Shown here piece by piece: positions 58,341 to 64,000 of a stretch of 64,000 nt of DNA. Position 1 is the stretch's first letter. Every line of letters starts with the position of its first letter. Made by a program: the position numbers and the translations under genes. This stretch comes from a bacterium (lineage in GTDB: Bacteria; Bacillota; Bacilli; Lactobacillales; Streptococcaceae). The notes beneath the pieces were generated by a model. That model saw only the letters and a list, made by a program, of their open reading frames with translations, did no database searches and had not been told where the DNA came from. The DNA is taken from contig CAJNBY010000002.1 of assembly GCA_905221125.1 (NCBI GenBank), positions 124,001-188,000 on the forward strand, given 5' to 3'.

Positions 58341-58441
58341 AGTTCGTTTGGTGATATAAAATTTTGAAAATAATCTATTGATTTATTAGATGAAAAGAGT
58401 ATTATAAAATATAATAAGATATTTAAAATGGAGGAAATCAG

Positions 58442-61400
58442 ATGTTTTATAAAGATAATCACAATCGTGAAAAACAATTACGTTTTTCTATTCGTAAAGT
58501 AAGTTTTGGTGCTGCTTCAGTAGCTGTAGCGGCTCTTTTGATGTTTCTAGGAAATGGTGCTGTAGAGGCATCAGAGCAACAAAATTCTACGAACGAAGCT
58601 ATTTTGGGAGTTACAAGCGCAAATAGAGATGAAAGTATATTGACTGACTCTAAAATAAAAGAAGGAAATAAGGAGGCTGATAAAAAAAATTCCGTAGAAG
58701 AAAACAAGCAACCTCTTGCTAAATCTGAAAAAGAAAATAGGGAATCAGTAATTCCTACTGATACTCCAACAACATTGAATACTGAGACAAATCAAGAGAA
58801 ACCTGCGGTTTTGAAACGAGTTCGTAGATCAAATCCAGATAGTGGGATGGATAGTTCTACCACTAATGATGATCCTTCTGCAAATAAAGTATTTGAAGAG
58901 CCAGCAGAGGGAGCTAGTCTGGATGAATTGAAAGCAAAACTAAACGAATTGGAAGATTCAGTTGAAAATAATGACAAAATTAGAGATATGGACACTGTTG
59001 GTAACTCTAAACAAGTAGAAAAAGGAGCGGTTAATGAAATTAATGAATTTGGTGGCTGGAAAGCTGTAACAGATAATGGAGAAACAGGAAAATTTGCAAT
59101 TGCAAGAAAAACAGAAGGTGGAGTTTTTCCATTAGAAACAGTAAATACTGTTCGTACAATCACAAGAAATCAACAATACTATTATGACACCTATGTTAGA
59201 GAACAAGCATTTGATCGAACTGGTGACTATATGCTATTTCTATCAAAAGTTAGAACTTTAGCAAACCGAGAGGAAACAACATTTGATGGTCAACCGTATA
59301 AAGAAGACAAAGAAGGAAATGGTATTGCAAGAGGTGTTAAGGGATTTAATGGTATTGAAAAGACATTTAAAGCCTACTCCTCTGAAACTGGCTCTACAGT
59401 AAAAATTTCCTTTAAGACAGGGTATTCTGGTGATATCAATGGAGGAAAAGCAAAATATAAAGTAGAAGTTATGATTGATGAAAATGGGGTGAAGAAAACA
59501 ATTTATACTAAAACTTTTTCCCCAACAGATAATAAGAATGATGGCGAGGCAATTATAACACCGGCGAGAGACGGAAATAAGACAGAGTATATAAGAAGTG
59601 AATATAATAACAAGACACTAGATAAAAAGCAAGTTGAAACAAGAATGGCAGAGGAGGCGAACAAGCCAAACGGTACACCAGGGAAATTTACAAGTAAGAA
59701 TATAGTGCTACCAAAAGGAGTAACAGATTACACTGTTCGTATTAGTTCTGCTGATAATCAACATTTAGGAATGGGATATCAATCGCCTCATAATCATTAT
59801 GCACTTCCTATTTCTGGATTAGAATTTAGTATTAGTCAGGATACGAGTAACGTAGCTAAGAATCTCTTGCAGAGAATATATAATAAATTAAAAGAAACAG
59901 AGTCTACAGATAAAAGCCAAAAGACAGGTGATACTGCTAGCAATTATGAAAATAAATTAAATGAGATTGATGCTTTATTGAAATCCAGTGATTTAAAAAC
60001 AACAGCAGAATATAAAAGATTATCTTTGGATTTATTAAATGCTAAGGAACAGTTAAAAGAAGTTACCCCAGATGCGCCAGCTGTATCAGTTGATTCAGAT
60101 AAGGCACAAGTAACAGTCACTCCAAGTAACAATGCGGATCGTCTTGAAGTCAGTGTCGGTAATGACAAGGTAGTCGCAACGAAGACTGGTTCAACATGGA
60201 GTCTAGAAACTCCTAAGGAAGGCGTTAGCATTGATGCCAACACAGGTGTCGTGACAGTCGCTCATAATGCCGCAGATGCCAATACAGTGATTAGTGCCAC
60301 AGCGAAACATGGTAATAGTGATCTAAGTAGTGCAGCTAACGGTAACCTTCCAGCTAAGGAAGTTACCCCAGATGCGCCAGCTGTAGCAGTTGATTCAGAT
60401 AAGGCGCAAGTAACAGTCACTCCAAGTAACAATGCGGATCGTCTTGAAGTCAGTGTCGGTAATGACAAGGTAGTCGCAACGAAGACTGGTTCAACATGGA
60501 GTCTAGAAACTCCTAAGGAAGGCGTAAGCATCGATGCCAACACAGGTGTCGTGACAGTCGCTCATAATGCCGCAGATGCCAATACAGTGATTAGTGCCAC
60601 AGCGAAACATGGTAATAGTGATCTAAGTGCAGAAAATAGTGCACAAATGCCAAGTATAAAACCTCTGGCTTTAGCTGATATTGAAAGAATTTCAAACGAA
60701 AGTATTGCTGATATAGATAAAAATCCTGATTTAAAAGAGGATGAAAAAAATGTTGCTAAAGAAAAAGTTCGCAAGGAATTAGCAGTAGCGAAAGAAGCTA
60801 TAAAAAATGCTCGCGATAATTCAGGTGTAGAGTCAATTATACGTAACTTTGTTTATAAAATACTTGGAGCAGTGCTTCCAATAACAGACTATGATCTTAA
60901 TAGTTTGTTAGTAAAAGGTACTGTCCGAGTTTATCTGGGAGAAAAATTATATGAAGAAAACATTAAAGAAAAGATTATACTTGAAAAAGATGTGCAGGTA
61001 TCTCGGATCATCTATCCTGATACACATAGTTTAGGACAGAAATTTGCAAAAGTAACGTTGAAATTACCTGATAATTCTACTATTGAAATTAATGTACCAG
61101 TAGAGGTTGTAGCTTTTCAAGGTGGAAATAGTGGTGTTCAATCAAGTATGCAACAGGGACAAAATAATTCTAAAATACCACAAAAACCTCAAGAGCAAGC
61201 TAGAACATCGCAAATTCAACAGGATAAACCACAAACATTACCACAGACTTCACCAGGTCAGGAACTCCCACCTACACGACCAGTTGAAATTCCTATAATA
61301 GAAGGAGGTCCAAAGAATCAATCATTTACCACTCAGGTTGATAGAAATAAATTACCAAATACAGGTTCGACAGATACAACTGCAATGATGATTTTAGGAA

Positions 61401-61456
61401 CAGCAAGTGCTTTGCTTGGAATCAGTCTTACAGGTCGTCGCCGTAAAGAAGACTAA
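58442..61456 (+). CDS. LPXTG-anchored surface protein with YSIRK signal and tandem 100-residue repeats
   Basis: The 1004-residue protein has a YSIRK-type signal (FSIRK 15-19), a variable, charged linker (about 45-120) ending KRVRRS, and a unique domain (about 185-490) that I do not recognise. Two Ig-like 100-residue repeats follow (about 540-639 and 640-728) that differ in one residue over their shared part. Next come a DUF1542-like helix (about 741-800), a Rib-like domain with IIYPDT and INVPVEVV, a Gln/Pro-rich wall spanner, and LPNTG (971-975) with a hydrophobic tail and RRRKED. It is a sortase-A substrate, probably an adhesin. It is monocistronic in an AT-rich accessory locus. Confidence 0.9.
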   Translation: MFYKDNHNREKQLRFSIRKVSFGAASVAVAALLMFLGNGAVEASEQQNSTNEAILGVTSANRDESILTDSKIKEGNKEADKKNSVEENKQPLAKSEKENRESVIPTDTPTTLNTETNQEKPAVLKRVRRSNPDSGMDSSTTNDDPSANKVFEEPAEGASLDELKAKLNELEDSVENNDKIRDMDTVGNSKQVEKGAVNEINEFGGWKAVTDNGETGKFAIARKTEGGVFPLETVNTVRTITRNQQYYYDTYVREQAFDRTGDYMLFLSKVRTLANREETTFDGQPYKEDKEGNGIARGVKGFNGIEKTFKAYSSETGSTVKISFKTGYSGDINGGKAKYKVEVMIDENGVKKTIYTKTFSPTDNKNDGEAIITPARDGNKTEYIRSEYNNKTLDKKQVETRMAEEANKPNGTPGKFTSKNIVLPKGVTDYTVRISSADNQHLGMGYQSPHNHYALPISGLEFSISQDTSNVAKNLLQRIYNKLKETESTDKSQKTGDTASNYENKLNEIDALLKSSDLKTTAEYKRLSLDLLNAKEQLKEVTPDAPAVSVDSDKAQVTVTPSNNADRLEVSVGNDKVVATKTGSTWSLETPKEGVSIDANTGVVTVAHNAADANTVISATAKHGNSDLSSAANGNLPAKEVTPDAPAVAVDSDKAQVTVTPSNNADRLEVSVGNDKVVATKTGSTWSLETPKEGVSIDANTGVVTVAHNAADANTVISATAKHGNSDLSAENSAQMPSIKPLALADIERISNESIADIDKNPDLKEDEKNVAKEKVRKELAVAKEAIKNARDNSGVESIIRNFVYKILGAVLPITDYDLNSLLVKGTVRVYLGEKLYEENIKEKIILEKDVQVSRIIYPDTHSLGQKFAKVTLKLPDNSTIEINVPVEVVAFQGGNSGVQSSMQQGQNNSKIPQKPQEQARTSQIQQDKPQTLPQTSPGQELPPTRPVEIPIIEGGPKNQSFTTQVDRNKLPNTGSTDTTAMMILGTASALLGISLTGRRRKED
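60059..60626 (+). repeat. Two tandem 300-bp repeats in the surface-protein gene
   Basis: Units begin at 60059 and 60359. Over about 268 bp they differ at four positions (near 60086/60386, 60106/60406, 60226/60526, 60232/60532), of which one changes an amino acid (Ser to Ala). Their last parts differ. The repeats look clearly GC-richer than the flanking coding sequence. Confidence 0.97.
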
Positions 61457-61770
61457 GTGTAAGAGTTTAATAATTGTAAAAGGTTGGGAAGTTTCCCAAT
61501 GTCATTAAGTTAGTGAGCGAACTATTTGAATAGGAGATATGATTGAGGTCATCAAAGTGATTCTCTATCCTATCTTCTATTTTTTGCATAACAAATGGAG
61601 GTTTCACTCTATTTTTGAGATTTATGTTACTCTATAGATGAAATCAACTATCTATTGGGTCTTTATCTTTCTTGGATATTTTCGATTTGATCGAATAATA
61701 GATAACTGTTTCTTGAGGTAGTTTTTCAACTGGAGGGAAGAAAGGGAATTTTCAAAAAAATAACTTTTTA
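61457..61770. other. Intergenic region before the infC promoter
   Basis: A weak TTGGGAA-GT-TTCCCAA hairpin (61483-61498) may end the surface-protein transcript. On the minus strand 61644-61750 holds a short stop-terminated reading frame (tail SKISKKDKDPIDS) that could be a gene remnant. Nothing else is evident. Confidence 0.4.
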
Positions 61771-61772
61771 TC

Positions 61773-61801
61773 TTGACAAGGGCTAGAAAACTTGGTATCA
61801 T
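61773..61801 (+). promoter_or_regulatory. infC operon promoter
   Basis: Consensus -35 TTGACA (61773-61778), 17-nt spacer, extended -10 TGGTATCAT (61793-61801). Confidence 0.85.
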
Positions 61802-61807
61802 ATAAAA

Positions 61808-61965
61808 GTTGAGAAAAGCAGAAGTGAGAGCTTCTCGCCTTGTGACATCAAGTTGCCTGGCCCTACGGATGAAAAGTTTCTAAGAAACGCTATCATAACG
61901 TGCGGGCTTGTATATTTACGAGTCCGCTATTGTTTTTCTCTAATAAAACAAAAGAGGTGAAAACC
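61808..61965 (+). promoter_or_regulatory. L20-type leader with attenuator terminator
   Basis: The leader contains GAGAAAAGCAGAAGTGAGAGCTTCTC (arms only given: GAGAA/TTCTC) as an early stem and a terminator GCGGGCTTG/CGAGTCCGC (61902-61910 with 61919-61927) followed by a T-rich run to 61938. Infc-rpmI-rplT leaders of this shape bind L20 in Firmicutes (L20 leader, Rfam). Autoregulation by premature termination is inferred. Confidence 0.75.
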
Positions 61966-62487
61966 ATAGCAAAGCAAGACTTATTCATCAATGATGAGAT
62001 TCGTGTACGTGAAGTTCGCTTGATTGGTCTTGAAGGAGAACAGCTAGGCATCAAGCCACTCAGTGAAGCGCAAGCTTTGGCTGATAACGCTAATGTTGAC
62101 CTAGTATTGATTCAACCCCAAGCCAAACCACCTGTTGCAAAAATTATGGACTACGGTAAGTTCAAGTTTGAGTACCAGAAGAAGCAAAAAGAACAACGTA
62201 AAAAACAAAGTGTTGTTACTGTGAAAGAAGTTCGTCTAAGTCCAACGATTGACAAGGGTGACTTTGATACAAAACTTCGCAATGCACGCAAATTCCTTGA
62301 AAAAGGAAATAAAGTTAAGGTATCTATTCGCTTTAAGGGTCGTATGATTACCCATAAAGAGATTGGTGCAAAAGTTTTAGCCGAGTTTGCTGAAGCAACT
62401 CAAGATATTGCAATCATCGAACAACGTGCTAAAATGGATGGACGTCAAATGTTCATGCAATTGGCGCCAGCGACTGACAAAAAATAA
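61966..62487 (+). CDS. infC: Translation initiation factor IF-3, ATA start codon
   Basis: The 173-residue protein begins (M)[20 protein letters not shown], the IF3 N-terminal domain, with a helical linker ([16 protein letters not shown]) and the C-terminal domain. No ATG fits the family start. ATA 61966 lies 6 nt after AAAGAGGTG and encodes residue 1. infC of many bacteria uses AUU or another non-standard start that IF3 itself discriminates against, giving autoregulation. A longer frame from GTG 61900 would start inside the terminator stem and is rejected; GTG 61957 overlaps the ribosome binding site. Confidence 0.93.
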
Positions 62488-62519
62488 TTGTCAGAAAGTT
62501 AAATAAAGGAGAAAAAATC

Positions 62520-62720
62520 ATGCCAAAACAAAAAACACACCGCGCATCAGCTAAACGTTTCAAACGTACAGGTTCTGGTGGACTTAAACGTTTCCGTGCT
62601 TACACTTCTCACCGTTTCCACGGAAAAACTAAGAAACAACGTCGTCATCTTCGTAAAGCATCTATGGTGCATTCAGGAGATTACAAACGTATCAAAGCAA
62701 TGCTTACTCGCTTGAAATAA
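62520..62720 (+). CDS. rpmI: 50S ribosomal protein L35
   Basis: The 66-residue, very basic protein starts [21 protein letters not shown], the L35 signature. It has ribosome binding site AAGGAG and lies in the standard infC-rpmI-rplT order. Confidence 0.98.
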   Translation: MPKQKTHRASAKRFKRTGSGGLKRFRAYTSHRFHGKTKKQRRHLRKASMVHSGDYKRIKAMLTRLK

Positions 62721-62771
62721 TAGCTTGACTGTAAGTAAACAATTCTAGGAAATATTTGGAGGAAATAAAAC

Positions 62772-63131
62772 ATGGCACGTGTTAAAGGTGGCGTTGTATC
62801 ACGCAAACGTCGTAAACGTATTCTTAAATTAGCAAAAGGTTACTATGGAGCTAAACACATCTTGTTCCGTACTGCAAAAGAACAAGTAATGAACTCTTAC
62901 TACTATGCATACCGTGACCGTCGTCAGAAAAAACGTGACTTCCGCAAATTGTGGATCACTCGTATCAACGCGGCAGCTCGTATGAACGGACTTTCATACT
63001 CACAATTGATGCATGGTTTGAAATTGGCTGAGATCGAAGTTAACCGTAAAATGCTTGCTGACTTGGCTGTTAACGATGCAGCAGCTTTCACAGCTCTTGC
63101 AGATGCAGCAAAAGCAAAACTTGGTAAATAA
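62772..63131 (+). CDS. rplT: 50S ribosomal protein L20
   Basis: The 119-residue basic protein starts [19 protein letters not shown] and includes [21 protein letters not shown], the L20 signature. It is the expected regulator that binds the leader at 61808. The ribosome binding site is TTGGAGG. A terminator follows. Confidence 0.98.
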   Translation: MARVKGGVVSRKRRKRILKLAKGYYGAKHILFRTAKEQVMNSYYYAYRDRRQKKRDFRKLWITRINAAARMNGLSYSQLMHGLKLAEIEVNRKMLADLAVNDAAAFTALADAAKAKLGK

Positions 63132-63140
63132 TAACTGATA

Positions 63141-63170
63141 AGACTGGAACAGGATTGTCCCAGTCTTTTT
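63141..63170 (+). terminator. rplT terminator
   Basis: GACTGG...CCAGTC stem with inner ACA/TGT and TTTTT. Confidence 0.88.
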
Positions 63171-63189
63171 GAAAATAAAGGAGACAAAT

Positions 63190-63570
63190 ATGGCTTCAAA
63201 AATGCTACACACTTGCTTGCGAGTAGAAAATCTTGAAAAATCAATCGCATTTTATCAAGATGCTTTTGGATTTAAAGAATTGCGTCGCAGAGATTTTCCA
63301 GATCATGCCTTCACGATTGTTTATCTAGGTCTTGAGGGTGACGACTATGAGTTGGAGTTGACTTATAACTACGATCACGGTCCTTATGTGGTTGGAGATG
63401 GGTTTGCCCACATCGCCCTCAGTACACCTGATCTTGAAGCTCTTCATCAAGAGCACAGTGCAAAAGGCTATGAAGTGACTCAGCCAAATGGTCTACCAGG
63501 AACTGCACCTAACTATTACTTTGTCAAAGACCCTGATGGCTACAAGGTTGAAGTCATTCGTGAAAAATAA
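63190..63570 (+). CDS. gloA: VOC superfamily protein, lactoylglutathione-lyase-like (GloA)
   Basis: The 126-residue protein has the glyoxalase I fold pattern: MLHTCLRVENLEKSIAFYQDAFGF, LELTYNYD, HIALSTPD and VKDPDGYKVEVIRE. The His and Glu metal ligands are in these blocks. Streptococci that import glutathione may use it to detoxify methylglyoxal. ATG 63190 lies behind AAAGGAG; an in-frame TTG at 63169 lies before that ribosome binding site, in the upstream terminator. Confidence 0.9.
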   Translation: MASKMLHTCLRVENLEKSIAFYQDAFGFKELRRRDFPDHAFTIVYLGLEGDDYELELTYNYDHGPYVVGDGFAHIALSTPDLEALHQEHSAKGYEVTQPNGLPGTAPNYYFVKDPDGYKVEVIREK

Positions 63571-63579
63571 TCTCGTGAG

Positions 63580-63616
63580 GTCAAGTAGAATGTTCGTTTT
63601 CTACTTGACTTTTTTT
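63580..63616 (+). terminator. gloA terminator overlapping the pyr promoter
   Basis: GTCAAGTAGAA and TTCTACTTGAC form a perfect 11-bp stem, followed by seven T residues. The -35 box TTGACT of the next promoter lies in its 3' arm. Confidence 0.92.
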
Positions 63617-63633
63617 AGCTGAAAGAGTATACT
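63605..63633 (+). promoter_or_regulatory. pyrK promoter
   Basis: -35 TTGACT (63605-63610) and -10 TATACT (63628-63633) with 17-nt spacing, about 186 nt before pyrK. Confidence 0.7.
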
Positions 63634-63648
63634 AGTAAAAATTTAACC

Positions 63649-63800
63649 TTTAAGGGGAGTCCAGAGAGACTCACAAGGTGTCAGATAAAAGAATAGTACA
63701 ATTTTCTAGAGGAGACTTTTTGAGTGTGCTCTCTTGTATTGTATGATTTTAACTGAGGCCTTGCAATCGCAAGGTCTTTTATTTATCTGGTCCCCTTAAA
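63649..63800 (+). promoter_or_regulatory. PyrR-responsive attenuator
   Basis: A hairpin GAGTC-CAGAGA-GACTC (63657-63672) shows the CNGNGA hexaloop that PyrR binds. A terminator, GGCCTTGC...GCAAGGTC followed by TTTTATTT, is at 63757-63781. In addition TTTAAGGGGA (63649-63658) pairs with TCCCCTTAAA (63791-63800), and CAGATAAA (63682-63689) with TTTATCTG (63782-63789). UMP-dependent PyrR control is established for the family; the long-range pairs are my reading. Confidence 0.85.
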
Positions 63801-63818
63801 ATTTAAGGAGGAAAAATC

Positions 63819-64000
63819 ATGAATCCCACATGTAAGAAACGCTTGGGTGCCATTCGTTTGGAAACCATGAAGGTGGTTGCACAAGAGGAAATCGCGCCAG
63901 CAATCTTTGAATTAGTCCTAGAAGGAGAAATGGTTGAAGCCATGCGAGCAGGCCAATTTCTTCATCTGCGTGTGCCTGATGATGCCCATCTCTTGCGTCG
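63819..64000 (+). CDS. pyrK: Dihydroorotate dehydrogenase B, electron-transfer subunit (partial)
   Basis: The first 60 residues of the gene are in the window and it runs past the end. KRLGAIRLETMKVVAQEEIA and MRAGQFLHLRVPDD, the start of a ferredoxin-reductase-like FAD domain, match PyrK, which passes electrons from PyrD-B to NAD through FAD and a 2Fe-2S cluster. The gene has ribosome binding site AAGGAGG. Pyrimidine control by PyrR agrees with this call. pyrDB is expected next. Confidence 0.9.
   Translation, partial: MNPTCKKRLGAIRLETMKVVAQEEIAPAIFELVLEGEMVEAMRAGQFLHLRVPDDAHLLR

Larger units (their letters stand above)
57933..58441. other. AT-rich intergenic region between comEC and the surface-protein gene
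   Basis: It holds the comEC terminator (58025-58071), a TATCAT/ATGATA inverted repeat (58132-58148), a 24-bp perfect palindrome (58317-58340) and -10-like TATAAT (58410-58415). The rest is AT-rich with no credible gene. It ends with TGGAGG before ATG 58442. Confidence 0.7.

Noticed and set aside
58154..58477. 107-residue minus-strand frame before the surface-protein gene
   Set aside because: It is AT-rich, of low complexity, overlaps the real start region and has no translation signal.
59944..60543. Two similar minus-strand frames in the surface-protein repeats
   Set aside because: Their likeness comes only from the duplicated 300-bp unit; they are antisense shadows.
60059..60626. CRISPR-like array
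   Set aside because: The repeat units are 300-bp coding repeats without spacers; no CRISPR array was seen in the window.
61900..61965. N-terminal extension of IF3 from GTG 61900
   Set aside because: It begins in the attenuator terminator and adds residues absent from the IF3 family.

Overview
The window is a low-GC chromosomal segment of a mitis-group Streptococcus, most likely S. mitis or a close relative such as S. pseudopneumoniae or S. pneumoniae. The evidence is protein content that I recognise as near-pneumococcal (ParC, TrmFO, IF3, L27, SufBCDSU), a choline-binding phosphorylcholine esterase, two BOX repeats, an exact ComX (SigX) box before comEA-comEC, and a lectinolysin-type cytolysin. 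Nearly all genes lie on the + strand in tight operons. No rRNA, CRISPR array or intact insertion sequence was seen.

Layout. 0.1-7.9 kb: nucleoside salvage (methyltransferase, pdp, deoC, cdd) with a BMP-type nucleoside ABC importer. 7.9-14.2 kb: plsY on the minus strand, topoisomerase IV (parE, parC), and an aminoglycoside-adenylyltransferase-like gene between the two subunits. 14.2-16.6 kb: an accessory cholesterol-dependent cytolysin with a fucose-lectin domain and its own regulatory region. 16.6-24.1 kb: ilvE behind a perfect CodY box, a peptide-binding lipoprotein, two tRNAs, rpsA, a free-Met-sulfoxide reductase and dnaX. 24.2-29.4 kb: the SUF iron-sulfur operon sufCDSUB. 29.5-36.6 kb: dacA, an AI-2E-family permease, tuf, a BOX element, a DEAD-box helicase, an oxidoreductase and a DUF1275 protein. 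36.6-38.6 kb: L21-Prp-L27 and a small lipoprotein after a possible integration scar. 38.8-46.2 kb: LysR regulator, lspA, rluD, cbpE/pce and proBAC. 46.3-54.3 kb: BOX, tmk-holB-yabA-rsmI, trmFO, pyrH-frr-cvfB-yozE and phoH. 54.4-57.9 kb: a GNAT enzyme and the competence DNA-uptake operon comEA-comEC. 57.9-61.5 kb: an accessory LPXTG surface protein with two almost identical 300-bp repeats. 61.8-64 kb: infC-rpmI-rplT with an attenuator leader and an ATA start codon, a VOC-family gene, and the start of pyrK behind a PyrR attenuator.

Regulation is unusually readable. There are a CodY box, a ComX box, a PyrR hexaloop, cre-like and NagR/dre-like sites, L20 and L21 leader regions, and many intrinsic terminators. 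Three genes (starts at 130, 21677 and 23857) have an extended -10 ending exactly 6 nt before the ATG and no ribosome binding site, so their mRNAs are probably leaderless.

The two accessory loci, the cytolysin between parC and ilvE and the surface protein between comEC and infC, both carry YSIRK-type signal peptides and sit in AT-rich regions with palindromic, operator-like sequences. They are the most strain-specific material here. All function calls rest on reading motifs and on memory of protein families; no search was run.
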